Assembly (NCBI GenBank): GCA_963784135.1
Contig: CAWAQG010000001.1
Location: forward strand, 1 to 64,000
Origin: JADFXI01 sp963784135
Lineage (GTDB): Bacteria > Nitrospirota > Thermodesulfovibrionia > Thermodesulfovibrionales > Dissulfurispiraceae
Reading direction: 5' to 3'
DNA: 64,000 nt
This document shows, piece after piece, positions 7,091 through 15,235 of this stretch. Made by a program: the position numbers and the translations under genes. The notes below the pieces were generated by a model. That model saw nothing but the letters and a program-made list of their open reading frames with translations, searched no databases and was not told the origin of the DNA. Positions within the stretch are counted from its first letter, which is position 1. The number at the start of each line of letters is the position of its first letter.

Positions 7091-8038
7091 CTATAATATT
7101 GCGTTGAACAGATATCCAACGATAATAATTCCTATTGTAACAATGCCGAAGAAGGTGAGAATAAGTGGCATTTTCAGCACATTTTTGAGAATTACTGCCT
7201 CCGGGAATGAGATTGCGGTAACCGACATCATAAAGGCCAGCACCGTCCCCATCGCCATCCCTTTCCCAACAAGGGCCTGGACAACAGGTATCATGCCCGC
7301 GGCATTGCTGTAAAGCGGGATGCCTATTAGAACTGCGACCAGAACAGCAAACGGATTATCACGGCCTGCATATTTGACCACTAACTCTGTCGGGATATAC
7401 CCGTGAACAATCCCTCCCAGCCCTATACCACCGAGCACATATGGCCAAATCTTATTCAGGAGTTCGGCTGTATAGTCACGCGCATAAATGATCTTCTCAC
7501 GGAAGTTTGTCTGCAAAATCTCCATGTGTCCAACCTTTGTTTCCCACACGTAATCCTGGACATACTTTTCCATCCTGAGCCTGCCGATAACGATACCGGA
7601 AGCAATTGCTATCAGAACCCCTGTGCCGGTGTATATAAGGGCTATTTTCCAGCCGAAGAGACCCCAGAGCATTATCAGGGCTATTTCGTTTACCATAGGG
7701 GACGAGATAAGAAAGGAGAATGTAACACCAAGTGGTATGCCCGCTTCCACAAAACCGATAAAGAGAGGGACTGCCGAGCAGGAGCAAAATGGCGTGATAA
7801 TACCAAGCAGGGCTGCCATAACGTTACCGATGTATTCACTTTTATGAGACAGTATCCGTTTAGTCTTTTCGGCGGGGAAGTATGCCCGGATGATTGCAAC
7901 CACAAAGACAATAGTGGTAAGCAGCAGGAATATCTTGATCGTGTCGTAGATAAAGAAATTTAACGCATCGGCGAAATGGGTGCCACGATCGAGCCTTACA
8001 AGATCATACGTTATATAGGATGCAAAAGCTTTCAGCAT
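7091..8038 (-). CDS. ArsP/DUF318-type permease
   Basis: The 315-residue integral membrane protein has about eight hydrophobic segments and the motif ITPFCSCSAVPLF (Cys85, Cys87), diagnostic of the ArsP/YraQ permease family. Some family members export trivalent organoarsenicals, but many are uncharacterised. It is the first gene of the operon permease, small thioredoxin, arsR, exported thioredoxin, ccdA. The substrate may be a methylated or thiol-bound metalloid, which is inference from arsR and the thiol partners. Confidence 0.85.
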   Translation of the reverse strand: MLKAFASYITYDLVRLDRGTHFADALNFFIYDTIKIFLLLTTIVFVVAIIRAYFPAEKTKRILSHKSEYIGNVMAALLGIITPFCSCSAVPLFIGFVEAGIPLGVTFSFLISSPMVNEIALIMLWGLFGWKIALIYTGTGVLIAIASGIVIGRLRMEKYVQDYVWETKVGHMEILQTNFREKIIYARDYTAELLNKIWPYVLGGIGLGGIVHGYIPTELVVKYAGRDNPFAVLVAVLIGIPLYSNAAGMIPVVQALVGKGMAMGTVLAFMMSVTAISFPEAVILKNVLKMPLILTFFGIVTIGIIIVGYLFNAIL

Positions 8039-8070
8039 TTAACGCCTCCAAGCAAGTGACGAACTATTTA

Positions 8071-8092
8071 CATATAAACATATATTTATGTG
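8071..8092 (-). promoter_or_regulatory. AT-rich dyad upstream of permease operon (ArsR operator candidate)
   Basis: ATAAA (8074-8078) mirrors TTTAT (8085-8089), and the outer CA/TG pair also matches, giving an imperfect 22-base dyad about 33 bases before the permease ATG. ArsR operators are AT-rich dyads of this kind at the promoter, so autoregulation by the ArsR of the operon is likely. Confidence 0.45.
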
Positions 8093-8170
8093 ATTGTCAA
8101 ATTATAGCTCTAACCCACTTTATTTAAAGCATATTATATTTTTGTCTATAACTTTTCATTTACATATCAA

Positions 8171-8470
8171 ATGGGTGAAGAGAATTCGGGCATTCAGGAA
8201 ATAAACAGCGATTATTGCATCGAGCCAATCTATAAAATTCTGAAACAGGGTGAATCCACTGAAAACGGCATTAAGTCGTACAAGTTTTCACTAACTGCCG
8301 GAGTTAAAATTTATGACAAAGATACCATGATATGGAAGAAAGGATTACAGCAAGAAGTGTCAATCTCCCCGCTCAGATATTCGGCTGAATCCCATGGGAT
8401 AGTTTTAAATTTTTTCTTGCCTTTCATCTTTATTCTCCTACAGATTGCGCGCCAATTGTACAAGGATTAA
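8171..8470 (+). CDS. hypothetical protein with C-terminal hydrophobic segment (99 aa)
   Basis: An ORF of 99 codons with reasonable amino acid composition ends in one hydrophobic stretch (VLNFFLPFIFILLQIA) followed by basic residues. It lacks a ribosome binding site and I recognise no family. It lies between the metalloid operon and the HigA gene, in a stretch otherwise without genes, so it may be a remnant or a small membrane protein. Confidence 0.35.
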   Translation: MGEENSGIQEINSDYCIEPIYKILKQGESTENGIKSYKFSLTAGVKIYDKDTMIWKKGLQQEVSISPLRYSAESHGIVLNFFLPFIFILLQIARQLYKD

Positions 8471-8480
8471 GTGGAGCCAA

Positions 8481-8795
8481 TCACGCCGTCGCGTGTTCAG
8501 GTTCATGAGCCTGGAAAGGATGAATGGACTTAAGCTCCCGGCCATATTGTTTCTGTGCTTCTTCAATGTCGTAGAGCGCCTGCAGATTCAGCCAGAATTC
8601 CGGGGGGACGGAAAAGAAACGGCCCAGTTTAAGGGCAGTTTCCGCAGTGATCCCTCTTTTCTCTTTTATAATTTGACTTAACCTTGTCTGAGAAAGCCCG
8701 GTCTCTTTAGCTATCCTATACACCGTTATCCCCATAGGCCCAAGGAATTCTTCCCTCAACACTTCGCCTGGGTGGATGTTTTTTAAATGTCTCAT
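8481..8795 (-). CDS. higA: HigA-family antitoxin (orphan)
   Basis: The 104-residue protein has the HigA/VapI layout: IHPGEVLREEFLGPMGIT, then a Cro-type helix-turn-helix (VYRIAKETGLSQTRLSQIIKEKRGIT), then TALKLGRFFSVPPEFWLNLQ. A good AGGAG precedes the ATG. In intact systems the toxin gene higB lies directly upstream and is co-transcribed. Here only the last 12 codons of higB remain (8807-8845), so the antitoxin is orphaned. Confidence 0.9.
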   Translation of the reverse strand: MRHLKNIHPGEVLREEFLGPMGITVYRIAKETGLSQTRLSQIIKEKRGITAETALKLGRFFSVPPEFWLNLQALYDIEEAQKQYGRELKSIHPFQAHEPEHATA

Positions 8796-8806
8796 AGTTA
8801 TGCTCC

Positions 8807-8845
8807 TTAATGGTAGTCCGTTATTTCAACTTCTGAGTGGTATTT
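8807..8845 (-). pseudogene. higB: higB toxin remnant (last 12 codons)
   Basis: On the minus strand just upstream of higA, twelve in-frame codons read KYHSEVEITDYH and then stop. The ending VEIxDYH is the usual C-terminus of HigB toxins. An in-frame stop lies directly before, and about 30 bases further is the tRNA-Gly fragment. The rest of the toxin gene is therefore gone, probably lost when the tRNA-flanked junction formed. Confidence 0.65.
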
Positions 8846-8875
8846 TCAAGCTCTTGTCTATGTCCGTTTAAACTG

Positions 8876-8911
8876 CTTGGGAAGCTGACACTCTACAACT
8901 GAGTTACACCC
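8876..8911 (-). repeat. tRNA-Gly 5'-half fragment (att-like remnant)
   Basis: The block from the anticodon loop to the 5' acceptor strand repeats the intact tRNA-Gly at 5140-5178 with few mismatches (for example CTACAACTG for CTACCACTG). The 3' half is missing, so it cannot be a functional tRNA. It is in the same orientation as the intact gene and marks the far edge of the 5.2-8.9 kb island. Confidence 0.8.
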
Positions 8912-9030
8912 GGAAAAAAGATAGGCTATATGAAATAGGGACCAAGTACGCCGGTAATTACTATACTACAAAAAAAATCTTCCATCAATCTGTTTCCTGT
9001 TGCCTATGGCTTTTTGCCTGTCACCCGCCT

Positions 9031-10695
9031 TTATTCATCAAGCATGATCGCGCCGTTTCCGGCGGAACTTACGAGTTTTGCATACCGTGCAAGATAGCCG
9101 TGCCGTATCTTCGGTTGGGGCTTTTTCCATACGGCGAGCCTTTCCTTAATCTCTTTGTCCGATATGAGAACTTCTATTTTTCTTTTGGGGATATCTATTC
9201 TCAACCTGTCGCCATTTTTTAAAACAGCTATGGGACCGCCTTCCATTGCTTCAGGTGAAATATGGCCGATGCAAGGGCCGCGGGTGCCGCCGGAGAACCT
9301 GCCGTCAGTAATCAGGGCCACTGATTCGCTTAAACCCATTCCGGCGATGGCTGATGTCGGAGACAGCATTTCCCTCATTCCCGGTCCGCCTTTGGGCCCC
9401 TCATATCGTATGACCACAACATCGCCTGCCTTTATCCTGCCGGTCATAATGGCCTTCATTGCCGCTTCTTCACAGTCAAAGACGCGGGCCGCGCCTTCAA
9501 ATTTCATCACCTTTTTACTTACTGCACTCTGCTTGACAACAGCCCCTTCAGGCGCAAGGTTCCCCTTCAGAATTGCTATTCCGCCCTCTTTATGCCAGGC
9601 CCTGTCCAAAGGCCTGATGACTTCCTCATCCATTACAACTGCATTCCTTGCAATTTCAGTAATATTCACCCCGGAAACAGTGAGAGAAGGGTTGATCATC
9701 CCCTGCAGCCGGTTAAGCACAGCCGGAATGCCTCCCGCGTTGTCCAGATCCTCCATATAGTGAGCACCTCCGGGTATCATGTTGGCAATGTGAGGGGTCT
9801 TCCGGCTTAGAATATCGAAGACCTCAAGTGGCAGCTTGACTTCTGCTTCATGCGCAATTGCAGGAATATGCAGGACTGTATTAGTAGAACCGCCCAACGC
9901 AAGGTCGACCATTATAGCATTCTCAAATGCCTTCACAGTCATAATTTTACGGGGAGTTATGTTCTTTTTGACCAGCTCGACAACTCTCCTGCCGCTCTCG
10001 AATGCTATTCTTCTTTTTTGAGCGAGCACGGCAGGGGCGGTTGCGCAGCCGGGCAAACTCATGCCGAGCGCCTCGGTAATACACGACATTGTATTGGCTG
10101 TATACATGCCCTGACAGGAGCCTGCGCCGGGACAGGCGCACATTTCCATGGCTTCCAGTTCATCGTCTTTTATCAATCCCTTTCTATATTTCCCGACTGC
10201 CTCAAAGGTATCGCTCGTAAGATTAAGTCTCCTGCCCTTATAATGTCCTGAGAGCATAGGGCCGGCAGTTACCACTATGGAGGGAATGTTCACCCTGGCG
10301 GCAGCCATGAGCATGCCGGGAGTAATTTTATCACAGTTGGTAAGAAGAACAAGACCGTCAAGCTGGTGCGCCTCTGCAATGGTTTCCACCATATCTGCAA
10401 TCAACTCACGTGATGCAAGGGAGTAATGCATTCCTTTATGACCCATGGCAATACCGTCACATATGCCGGGTATGCCGAAAAAAAAGGGATAGCCGCCACC
10501 GGTATGGATGCCCTTTTCGATAAAGCGTTCAAGGTCTCTCATGCCGGTATGTCCCGGAATAATATCGGTAAAACTGGTCGCAACCCCTATAAACGGTTTT
10601 TCCATTTCGCTTTTGGGGATACCTGTAGCATAAAGGAGTGCCCGGTGTGGGACCCTTTCAAGACCTTTTTTTATAGTTTGGCTTCGCATTGTCAT
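9031..10695 (-). CDS. ilvD: dihydroxy-acid dehydratase
   Basis: This full-length protein of 554 residues catalyses a dehydration step in valine, leucine and isoleucine synthesis. Iron-sulfur ligands Cys121 (LTNCDKITPGM) and Cys194 (CPGAGSCQGMYTANTM) are present, as is GRFSGGTRGPCIGH near the C-terminus. The region around residue 47 reads PGHTGMRD without a third cysteine, as in the oxygen-sensitive 4Fe-4S class. The start MTMRSQ at 10695 has a weak AGGA site; the second ATG at 10689 is possible. It stands alone and marks the return to chromosomal housekeeping genes. Confidence 0.95.
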   Translation of the reverse strand: MTMRSQTIKKGLERVPHRALLYATGIPKSEMEKPFIGVATSFTDIIPGHTGMRDLERFIEKGIHTGGGYPFFFGIPGICDGIAMGHKGMHYSLASRELIADMVETIAEAHQLDGLVLLTNCDKITPGMLMAAARVNIPSIVVTAGPMLSGHYKGRRLNLTSDTFEAVGKYRKGLIKDDELEAMEMCACPGAGSCQGMYTANTMSCITEALGMSLPGCATAPAVLAQKRRIAFESGRRVVELVKKNITPRKIMTVKAFENAIMVDLALGGSTNTVLHIPAIAHEAEVKLPLEVFDILSRKTPHIANMIPGGAHYMEDLDNAGGIPAVLNRLQGMINPSLTVSGVNITEIARNAVVMDEEVIRPLDRAWHKEGGIAILKGNLAPEGAVVKQSAVSKKVMKFEGAARVFDCEEAAMKAIMTGRIKAGDVVVIRYEGPKGGPGMREMLSPTSAIAGMGLSESVALITDGRFSGGTRGPCIGHISPEAMEGGPIAVLKNGDRLRIDIPKRKIEVLISDKEIKERLAVWKKPQPKIRHGYLARYAKLVSSAGNGAIMLDE

Positions 10696-10769
10696 ATTGT
10701 CCTGTCCATTTAGGTAAATTTCTCAAAGCTTGCTTCGCGTCGGCCCGCACTGACATGAAAAGCTTAAAA

Positions 10770-10812
10770 TAAAAGACTGTCATTGCGAGGGACCAGGTGA
10801 CGAAACAATCTT
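10770..10812. repeat. GTCATTGCGAGG-type dispersed repeat fragment
   Basis: The stretch GTCATTGCGAGGGACC followed by GTGACGAAACAATC resembles a widespread dispersed element built on TCATTGCGAG and ACGAAGCAATC. One copy lies here between ilvD and the DUF465 gene. It is non-coding. Confidence 0.45.
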
Positions 10813-10829
10813 TCTTACAATTGTATAAT

Positions 10830-11054
10830 TTAATTTATGCTGCTCTTAAAGTTTTTTATCAGTTCCGCTATCCTGTCTTTCCTCGAAAGCTTCTCTTTCT
10901 TCATCCGGTGCATCTCTAACTCCTCTTCAGGTGTAAGGTAATGCTTTTTGTTGAATTCCGAAAGCATGCTATCCAGTTCCCTATGCTCCTGGTAAATCCT
11001 TCTGAATTCCTCATTCTCTTTTTTTAAAGTTTCAATGATTTCCTCATCGCTCAT
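10830..11054 (-). CDS. DUF465 / YdcH-like small coiled-coil protein
   Basis: The start ATG at 11054 follows GGAGGGA closely; upstream codons to 11084 are unlikely to be translated. The 74-residue charged helical protein has EEFRRIYQEHRELDSMLSEFNKKHYLTPEEELEMHRMKKEKLSRKDRI, the DUF465 pattern: a short helical hairpin with HxxLD and LTPEEE. The function of the family is unclear. It lies directly downstream of the stator operon. Confidence 0.8.
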   Translation of the reverse strand: MSDEEIIETLKKENEEFRRIYQEHRELDSMLSEFNKKHYLTPEEELEMHRMKKEKLSRKDRIAELIKNFKSSIN

Positions 11055-11207
11055 ATAGCATCCCTCCCTTCTAATGATTTGCATCTGCTGAATTTTACAA
11101 TAAACGCCCCTGAAAAATAAATGGATGCAAGCGTATTCCCCGTGGCCGTTCCGCGGGGTCGGCGAGCGAATATAATGAACAACATTCCTTACACTAAGAC
11201 TCCGCCC

Positions 11208-12191
11208 CTAATGAGCGTTGACCGGCTTATTGAGTTCCAAAGGGTTCTTGGGTATAATCGGCGCGATAAGGGACTTATTCTGCCCAGGCCTGGTTGGAGA
11301 TGGGGCCACAGCGGTTGGGTTTCGAGGAGGCTGCAACACTGCAGGCTGCACCGTCCGGAGAGGCTGCGGCGTTTCTGCAGGCTTTGCTTCAGCCTTTTCA
11401 ACCGGGGCCGGTTTTGGGGTCTCCTGAGCTTTTTCCTGTAGCAGAATTATGCTGATTCTCCTGTTTCTTGAGTCCGTGGGTTTATCTTTGTAAAGCAGTT
11501 CGGTATCGGCATAGCCCACGACCCGCGCTATCCTGTCGGAGTCTATACCGTCCTCCTGCAACGCCCTGCGGGCAGCCGACGCTCTTTCAGTAGAGAGTTC
11601 CCAGTTGGTATACTTTTGGGTTTTAAGGGGGGATGAGTCGGTATGGCCCTCGACAGCGATCTTGTTGGGCATGTCTTTAATATTGTCGGCAACGAATCTC
11701 AAAATTTCCATTGCAGATGGACTGGGCTCGGCACCGCCGGGACGGAACATAGGCTTTCCCTCCGTATCAACAAGCTGGATTCTCACGCCCCCTTCCACTG
11801 TATCAACCATAAGGTGTTCTTTCAATCCCTGCAATTTCTCGTCTATCGCCTTTTTAAGCCTGTTTTTGAATTCTTCGGCAGACATCTCGCCGGGACCTTG
11901 TCCGAACTCCTTATTAACAGTTTTTACCTCTTCGCCCGGCTTTTCGAATATCTGTGACGATTCTTTCATAAAAGATTTTCCGGATTGCTCAAAAATGGAA
12001 AAGTGTTTGAAGTATTGAGACACGGCGGCCCTCTTTTCAGGTGAAACCATCGCAAGCAGCCACATAAGCAGGAAAAAGGCCATCATTGCGGTAACAAAAT
12101 CGGCGTAGGCGACCTTCCAACTGCCCCCGTGGGCGCCTTCATGTCCCCTCTTGACCTTTTTAACTATTATTGTTTTGGATTTGTCAGCCAC
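11208..12191 (-). CDS. motB: flagellar motor stator protein MotB (proton-type)
   Basis: The 327-residue protein has a basic N-terminus with GHEGAHGGSWKVAYADFVTAMMAFFLLMWLL. Asp31 corresponds to the proton-carrying aspartate in the single membrane helix. An OmpA-type peptidoglycan-binding domain (GHTDSSPL, NWELSTERA, SRNRRISI) anchors the stator to the wall. The tail after about residue 255 is unusually long and rich in Pro, Ala and Lys, suggesting a flexible C-terminal extension. GTG start at 12191 directly after the motA stop. It works with the MotA encoded upstream. Confidence 0.92.
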   Translation of the reverse strand: MADKSKTIIVKKVKRGHEGAHGGSWKVAYADFVTAMMAFFLLMWLLAMVSPEKRAAVSQYFKHFSIFEQSGKSFMKESSQIFEKPGEEVKTVNKEFGQGPGEMSAEEFKNRLKKAIDEKLQGLKEHLMVDTVEGGVRIQLVDTEGKPMFRPGGAEPSPSAMEILRFVADNIKDMPNKIAVEGHTDSSPLKTQKYTNWELSTERASAARRALQEDGIDSDRIARVVGYADTELLYKDKPTDSRNRRISIILLQEKAQETPKPAPVEKAEAKPAETPQPLRTVQPAVLQPPRNPTAVAPSPTRPGQNKSLIAPIIPKNPLELNKPVNAH

Positions 12192-13049
12192 TTACTTTTT
12201 CAGTTCTCTGATCCTTTCCTCAACTTCCATGAATGAGGGTTTCACATTGCCGGGGACCACTCTTCTGCCGAATTCCACTGCAATCTGCGGCGCAGCTCCT
12301 CCTACAAAGCCGACAAGGGCCACCTTCAAAACATTCAGATAATCTCTTCCTTCATTGGCGGAGAACTCAAGATTTCTCGACGCAGGCCCGACAAAGCCAT
12401 AACACATCAACACGCCGAGAAACGTGCCGACCAGCGCAGAACCAATGCTGTGACCGAGGACTTCAGGGGGTTCGCTTATCTTCCCCATAGTGAGAACGAC
12501 GCCGAGGACCGCTGCAACAATTCCGAGGCCCGGCAGTCCGTCCGCAATCACTCCAACACTCTTCGATGGAATCATGGATTCTTCATGGTGCGCCTCAAGC
12601 TCGGAATCGAGCAGAGATTCGAGCTCGTGAGGCGCGATACTGGTGGTCATTACCGTACGCAGCGTATCGGTGACCAACTCAACGGCATGATGATTTTTGA
12701 GAAAGTTAGGGTACTTGCTGAAAATCTTGCTTTCAGCGGGGTTGTCCACGTCAGCCTCTATCGACACAAGCCCCTCTTTTCTTATTTTGGTGAATATTTC
12801 ACTTAAAAGCAGAAGCACTTCCACATAATCCGCCTTGGAATACGCTTTACCGGAAAGTATATTGAGAATTCCGCCGATAACGGATTTGATCACCTTCATG
12901 GGGGAGGCGATAATAAAGCCGCCTATCGCCGCGCCAAATATTATAAGCATCTCAACAGGCTGAATGATAACGCTGAGGTTTCCTTTCTCTAATAAATAAC
13001 CTCCGATAACTGAACAAAAAACAATCATCGCCCCTATAATGGCAAACAT
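12192..13049 (-). CDS. motA: flagellar motor stator protein MotA (proton-type)
   Basis: The 285-residue protein has four membrane segments and the large cytoplasmic loop between helices 2 and 3. LPGLGIVAAVLGVVLTMG and the preceding SKSVGVIADG match the conserved MotA TM3 region, and the C-terminal charged segment is present (RRVVPGNVKPSF). Length is typical of the E. coli-like long MotA group. AAGGAG lies 12 bases upstream of the ATG. It follows the PilZ gene with a 10-base gap and is directly followed by motB. Confidence 0.92.
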   Translation of the reverse strand: MFAIIGAMIVFCSVIGGYLLEKGNLSVIIQPVEMLIIFGAAIGGFIIASPMKVIKSVIGGILNILSGKAYSKADYVEVLLLLSEIFTKIRKEGLVSIEADVDNPAESKIFSKYPNFLKNHHAVELVTDTLRTVMTTSIAPHELESLLDSELEAHHEESMIPSKSVGVIADGLPGLGIVAAVLGVVLTMGKISEPPEVLGHSIGSALVGTFLGVLMCYGFVGPASRNLEFSANEGRDYLNVLKVALVGFVGGAAPQIAVEFGRRVVPGNVKPSFMEVEERIRELKK

Positions 13050-13059
13050 AAATTAATCG

Positions 13060-13593
13060 CTATCTCCTTTGTTCCCGCAGTATTTCACGTTGTCTTTTAA
13101 AGACAAATTTAACAATTTCATCAGCGATTTCCTCCTCCATGGCAACGAATTTAGTGGCAATCATGTAGCCCTTAGCCGTCTGGTCAACCTTGACGACCTC
13201 GCCGTAAACAAAAAGCGCTACAGGCGGCATCATGGGCAAGACCAGCTTGGCTTCGACAATATCAGCCAAACTAAACCTTTCTTTGGAAAAAAATCCCAGC
13301 CCTCCGCCACTTATATTAACATGGGCGAGAGGCAAAGCACCAAACCCTTCTTTCTGAGAACTGAGCTTGTTGATAATGGCATCAAGCTTTGCGTTGAGCA
13401 TCTTGATCCACTCGCCAAGCACCTTGTCCTGCAAGTCCGGCAGTACTCTCGGATCGACAAGAGGCATATCGCCCAGCGTCCTGGCTTTTACAGTCGCGCG
13501 TTCCTCGGCAGGCACAAGCCTCGCCTCAAAGGGGATGTAAGAGTCAACCCTCGAAAACCCTCTCATTTTTGAATACTGTTCGTCTTCCTTCAT
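13060..13593 (-). CDS. PilZ-domain c-di-GMP-binding protein
   Basis: This 177-residue protein has an N-terminal basic RGFSR (11-15), standing in for the PilZ RxxxR motif, and N93-x-S95-x-x-G98 in HVNISGGGLGF, the second c-di-GMP motif. About 75 residues lie between the motifs, more than usual, and include a helical insertion (DLQDKVLGEWIKMLNAKLDAIINKL). It lies between two stator pairs in one transcription unit, so it may tune stator function in response to c-di-GMP. That role is inference from position. Confidence 0.75.
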   Translation of the reverse strand: MKEDEQYSKMRGFSRVDSYIPFEARLVPAEERATVKARTLGDMPLVDPRVLPDLQDKVLGEWIKMLNAKLDAIINKLSSQKEGFGALPLAHVNISGGGLGFFSKERFSLADIVEAKLVLPMMPPVALFVYGEVVKVDQTAKGYMIATKFVAMEEEIADEIVKFVFKRQREILREQRR

Positions 13594-13652
13594 AATTGTA
13601 TCTGTCCCCTCTCAGGCCGCTTAAACTGTTTCGACGGTCATACCCCAAGCGG

Positions 13653-14291
13653 CTATTTGGTTATTACAATCTCAACACGCCTGTTCTTCTGCCTGCCCTC
13701 TTCAGTAGCATTGCTCTCCAACGGCCTGAATTCAGCGTATCCCGCGATAGAATACTTGGCGGGATCGGCCCCTTTGTCGATAAAAAAGTGGAGCATGCTT
13801 GCGGCCCTCGCAGTAGACAACTCCCAGTTAGATGAATATTTGGAACTCGAAATGGGCACATTGTCGGTATGCCCCTCAATTTCAATCCTTCCGGGTACGG
13901 AGGACAGCAGCTTCGAAAGTTTTTCGAGCACGGCATAAATTTCGGGCTTCAGCTCCGCAGACCCTGAGGCAAAAAGCACGGTATCCGAAAATGTAACAAC
14001 CACTCCCCGCGGCTCGTTCTTTACAGTAATACCCTGGAGATCACCGGTCGCTTTCTTTATATCTTCCATGAGCATAGTTTTCTGGTTGTCTATCAGTGGA
14101 ATAGGCTTTTCGATTACTTTGAATGTCTGGTTTAAAGAGCCGGAGAACTGCTCCATTTTTGCCTTATCAACCGATGATAACGCATAAAGGGCGGCAAAAA
14201 AGGTAAACATCAATGTAATAAAATCAGCATAAGATATCAGCCACCGGTCAAGGTTTTCGTGCTCTTCCTCATCTCTGCGCCTGTCTCTCAC
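13653..14291 (-). CDS. second MotB-like stator protein
   Basis: This 212-residue protein reads from a GTG at 14291 behind AAGGAG. The single membrane helix has SYADFITLMFTFFAALYALSS with Asp23 as the ion-carrying residue. A compact OmpA domain follows (GHTDNVPISSSKYSSNWELSTARA, GQKNRRVEIVITK). It lacks the long tail of the other MotB. The helix composition differs from the MotB encoded downstream, consistent with a MotD/PomB/MotS-type partner, possibly with different ion use, but selectivity cannot be read reliably from sequence. Confidence 0.88.
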   Translation of the reverse strand: MRDRRRDEEEHENLDRWLISYADFITLMFTFFAALYALSSVDKAKMEQFSGSLNQTFKVIEKPIPLIDNQKTMLMEDIKKATGDLQGITVKNEPRGVVVTFSDTVLFASGSAELKPEIYAVLEKLSKLLSSVPGRIEIEGHTDNVPISSSKYSSNWELSTARAASMLHFFIDKGADPAKYSIAGYAEFRPLESNATEEGRQKNRRVEIVITK

Positions 14292-14342
14292 ACTGACTCC
14301 TTAAAATAGGTTGAGGCTGACTTTTTAACCTTTACCTGTCTC

Positions 14343-15095
14343 TTATGATTTTTCATGTTCTGACAGAAAAGCATTCAGGCGGGCCTTGAGAAAGTACGGG
14401 TTGACGCCGGCTTCCACGCCAAGTACACCCTCCAGAATCAGTTCTTTTATAAATATCTCCTCTTTAAGCCTGTTAATTATCTTCTTGCCCAAAGGCAGAA
14501 GAACAAGGTTTGCGGACCCGACACCGTAAATAGTCGCAACAAAAGCAACTGCAATCCCACCGCCGATCTTCGACGGTTCGGTGACATTCCGCATGACCTG
14601 TATAAGACCGAGTACGGCGCCGAGGATGCCGATGGTCGGAGCATACCCCCCCGCTGATTCAAAGACTTTTGCTGCCTTCTTGCAGGTGTCCTCATACGTG
14701 TAAATCTCCTGGGAAAGAATGTCCTTGATCATGGCAGGGGGGATCCCATCGATGACAAGGTTCAACCCTTTACGCAGGAAATCATTATCGACACTTTTGA
14801 CCTGCGACTCCAGGGAGAGCAGGCCCACCTTCCTGGCCTTGACAAGAAGCCCGAGGATCTCCTCCACGACTTCGGTCGAGGACGATCTGACGCCAAAGAC
14901 CATGCCCAGCGCTTTAACGGCATTAAACATGTCCCTGATGGAAAAACTTAACAGGGTCGCGCCAAGGGTGCCGCCGAAGACGATAACTGCCGCAGCCACC
15001 TGCACAAGATGGGCGGTATTGCCGCCTTCAACCATATTGCCGCCGACAACAGCGCCTATACCAAGCAGAATCCCTACGAATGCAGCAATATCCAT
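14343..15095 (-). CDS. second MotA-like stator protein (PomA/MotC type)
   Basis: The 250-residue protein begins MDIAAFVGILLGIGAVVGGNMVEGG, the short PomA/MotC-like N-terminus. It has four membrane segments and the TM3 motif GYAPTIGILGAVLGLI. It is shorter than the other MotA (285 residues), which also points to a separate stator lineage. It is the first gene of the operon motA2, motB2, PilZ, motA1, motB1. AAGGGA lies before the ATG. Confidence 0.9.
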   Translation of the reverse strand: MDIAAFVGILLGIGAVVGGNMVEGGNTAHLVQVAAAVIVFGGTLGATLLSFSIRDMFNAVKALGMVFGVRSSSTEVVEEILGLLVKARKVGLLSLESQVKSVDNDFLRKGLNLVIDGIPPAMIKDILSQEIYTYEDTCKKAAKVFESAGGYAPTIGILGAVLGLIQVMRNVTEPSKIGGGIAVAFVATIYGVGSANLVLLPLGKKIINRLKEEIFIKELILEGVLGVEAGVNPYFLKARLNAFLSEHEKS

Positions 15096-15180
15096 TTCAG
15101 AATCCCTTTCCGTTCATTTTTAATAATCAACCCGATGTAATTATATACTATTTTGAATTTTTTTTTGAACATAACATCAA

Positions 15181-15211
15181 AAAACAGCAGAAAACATCTC
15201 TGCTGTTTTTT
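15181..15211 (-). terminator. bidirectional terminator between fliS and stator operon
   Basis: AAAACAGCAG (15181-15190) pairs with CTGCTGTTTT (15200-15209) over a nine-base loop. T runs occur on both strands after the stem. It ends the flaG-fliD-fliS transcript 27 bases after fliS and separates it from the stator operon. Confidence 0.85.
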
Positions 15212-15235
15212 CCTTCAGCATTTTTGGAGAGAATT

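Noticed and set aside
7403..7963. 186-codon plus-strand frame opposite the permease
   Set aside because: Lies fully within the clear ArsP-type gene on the other strand and has no recognisable motif.
8876..8911. Second tRNA-Gly gene
   Set aside because: The T-arm and 3' acceptor strand are missing, so no cloverleaf forms.
9155..9760. 201-codon frame opposite ilvD
   Set aside because: Complement of a conserved enzyme gene; proline/serine-rich with no ribosome site; shadow frame.
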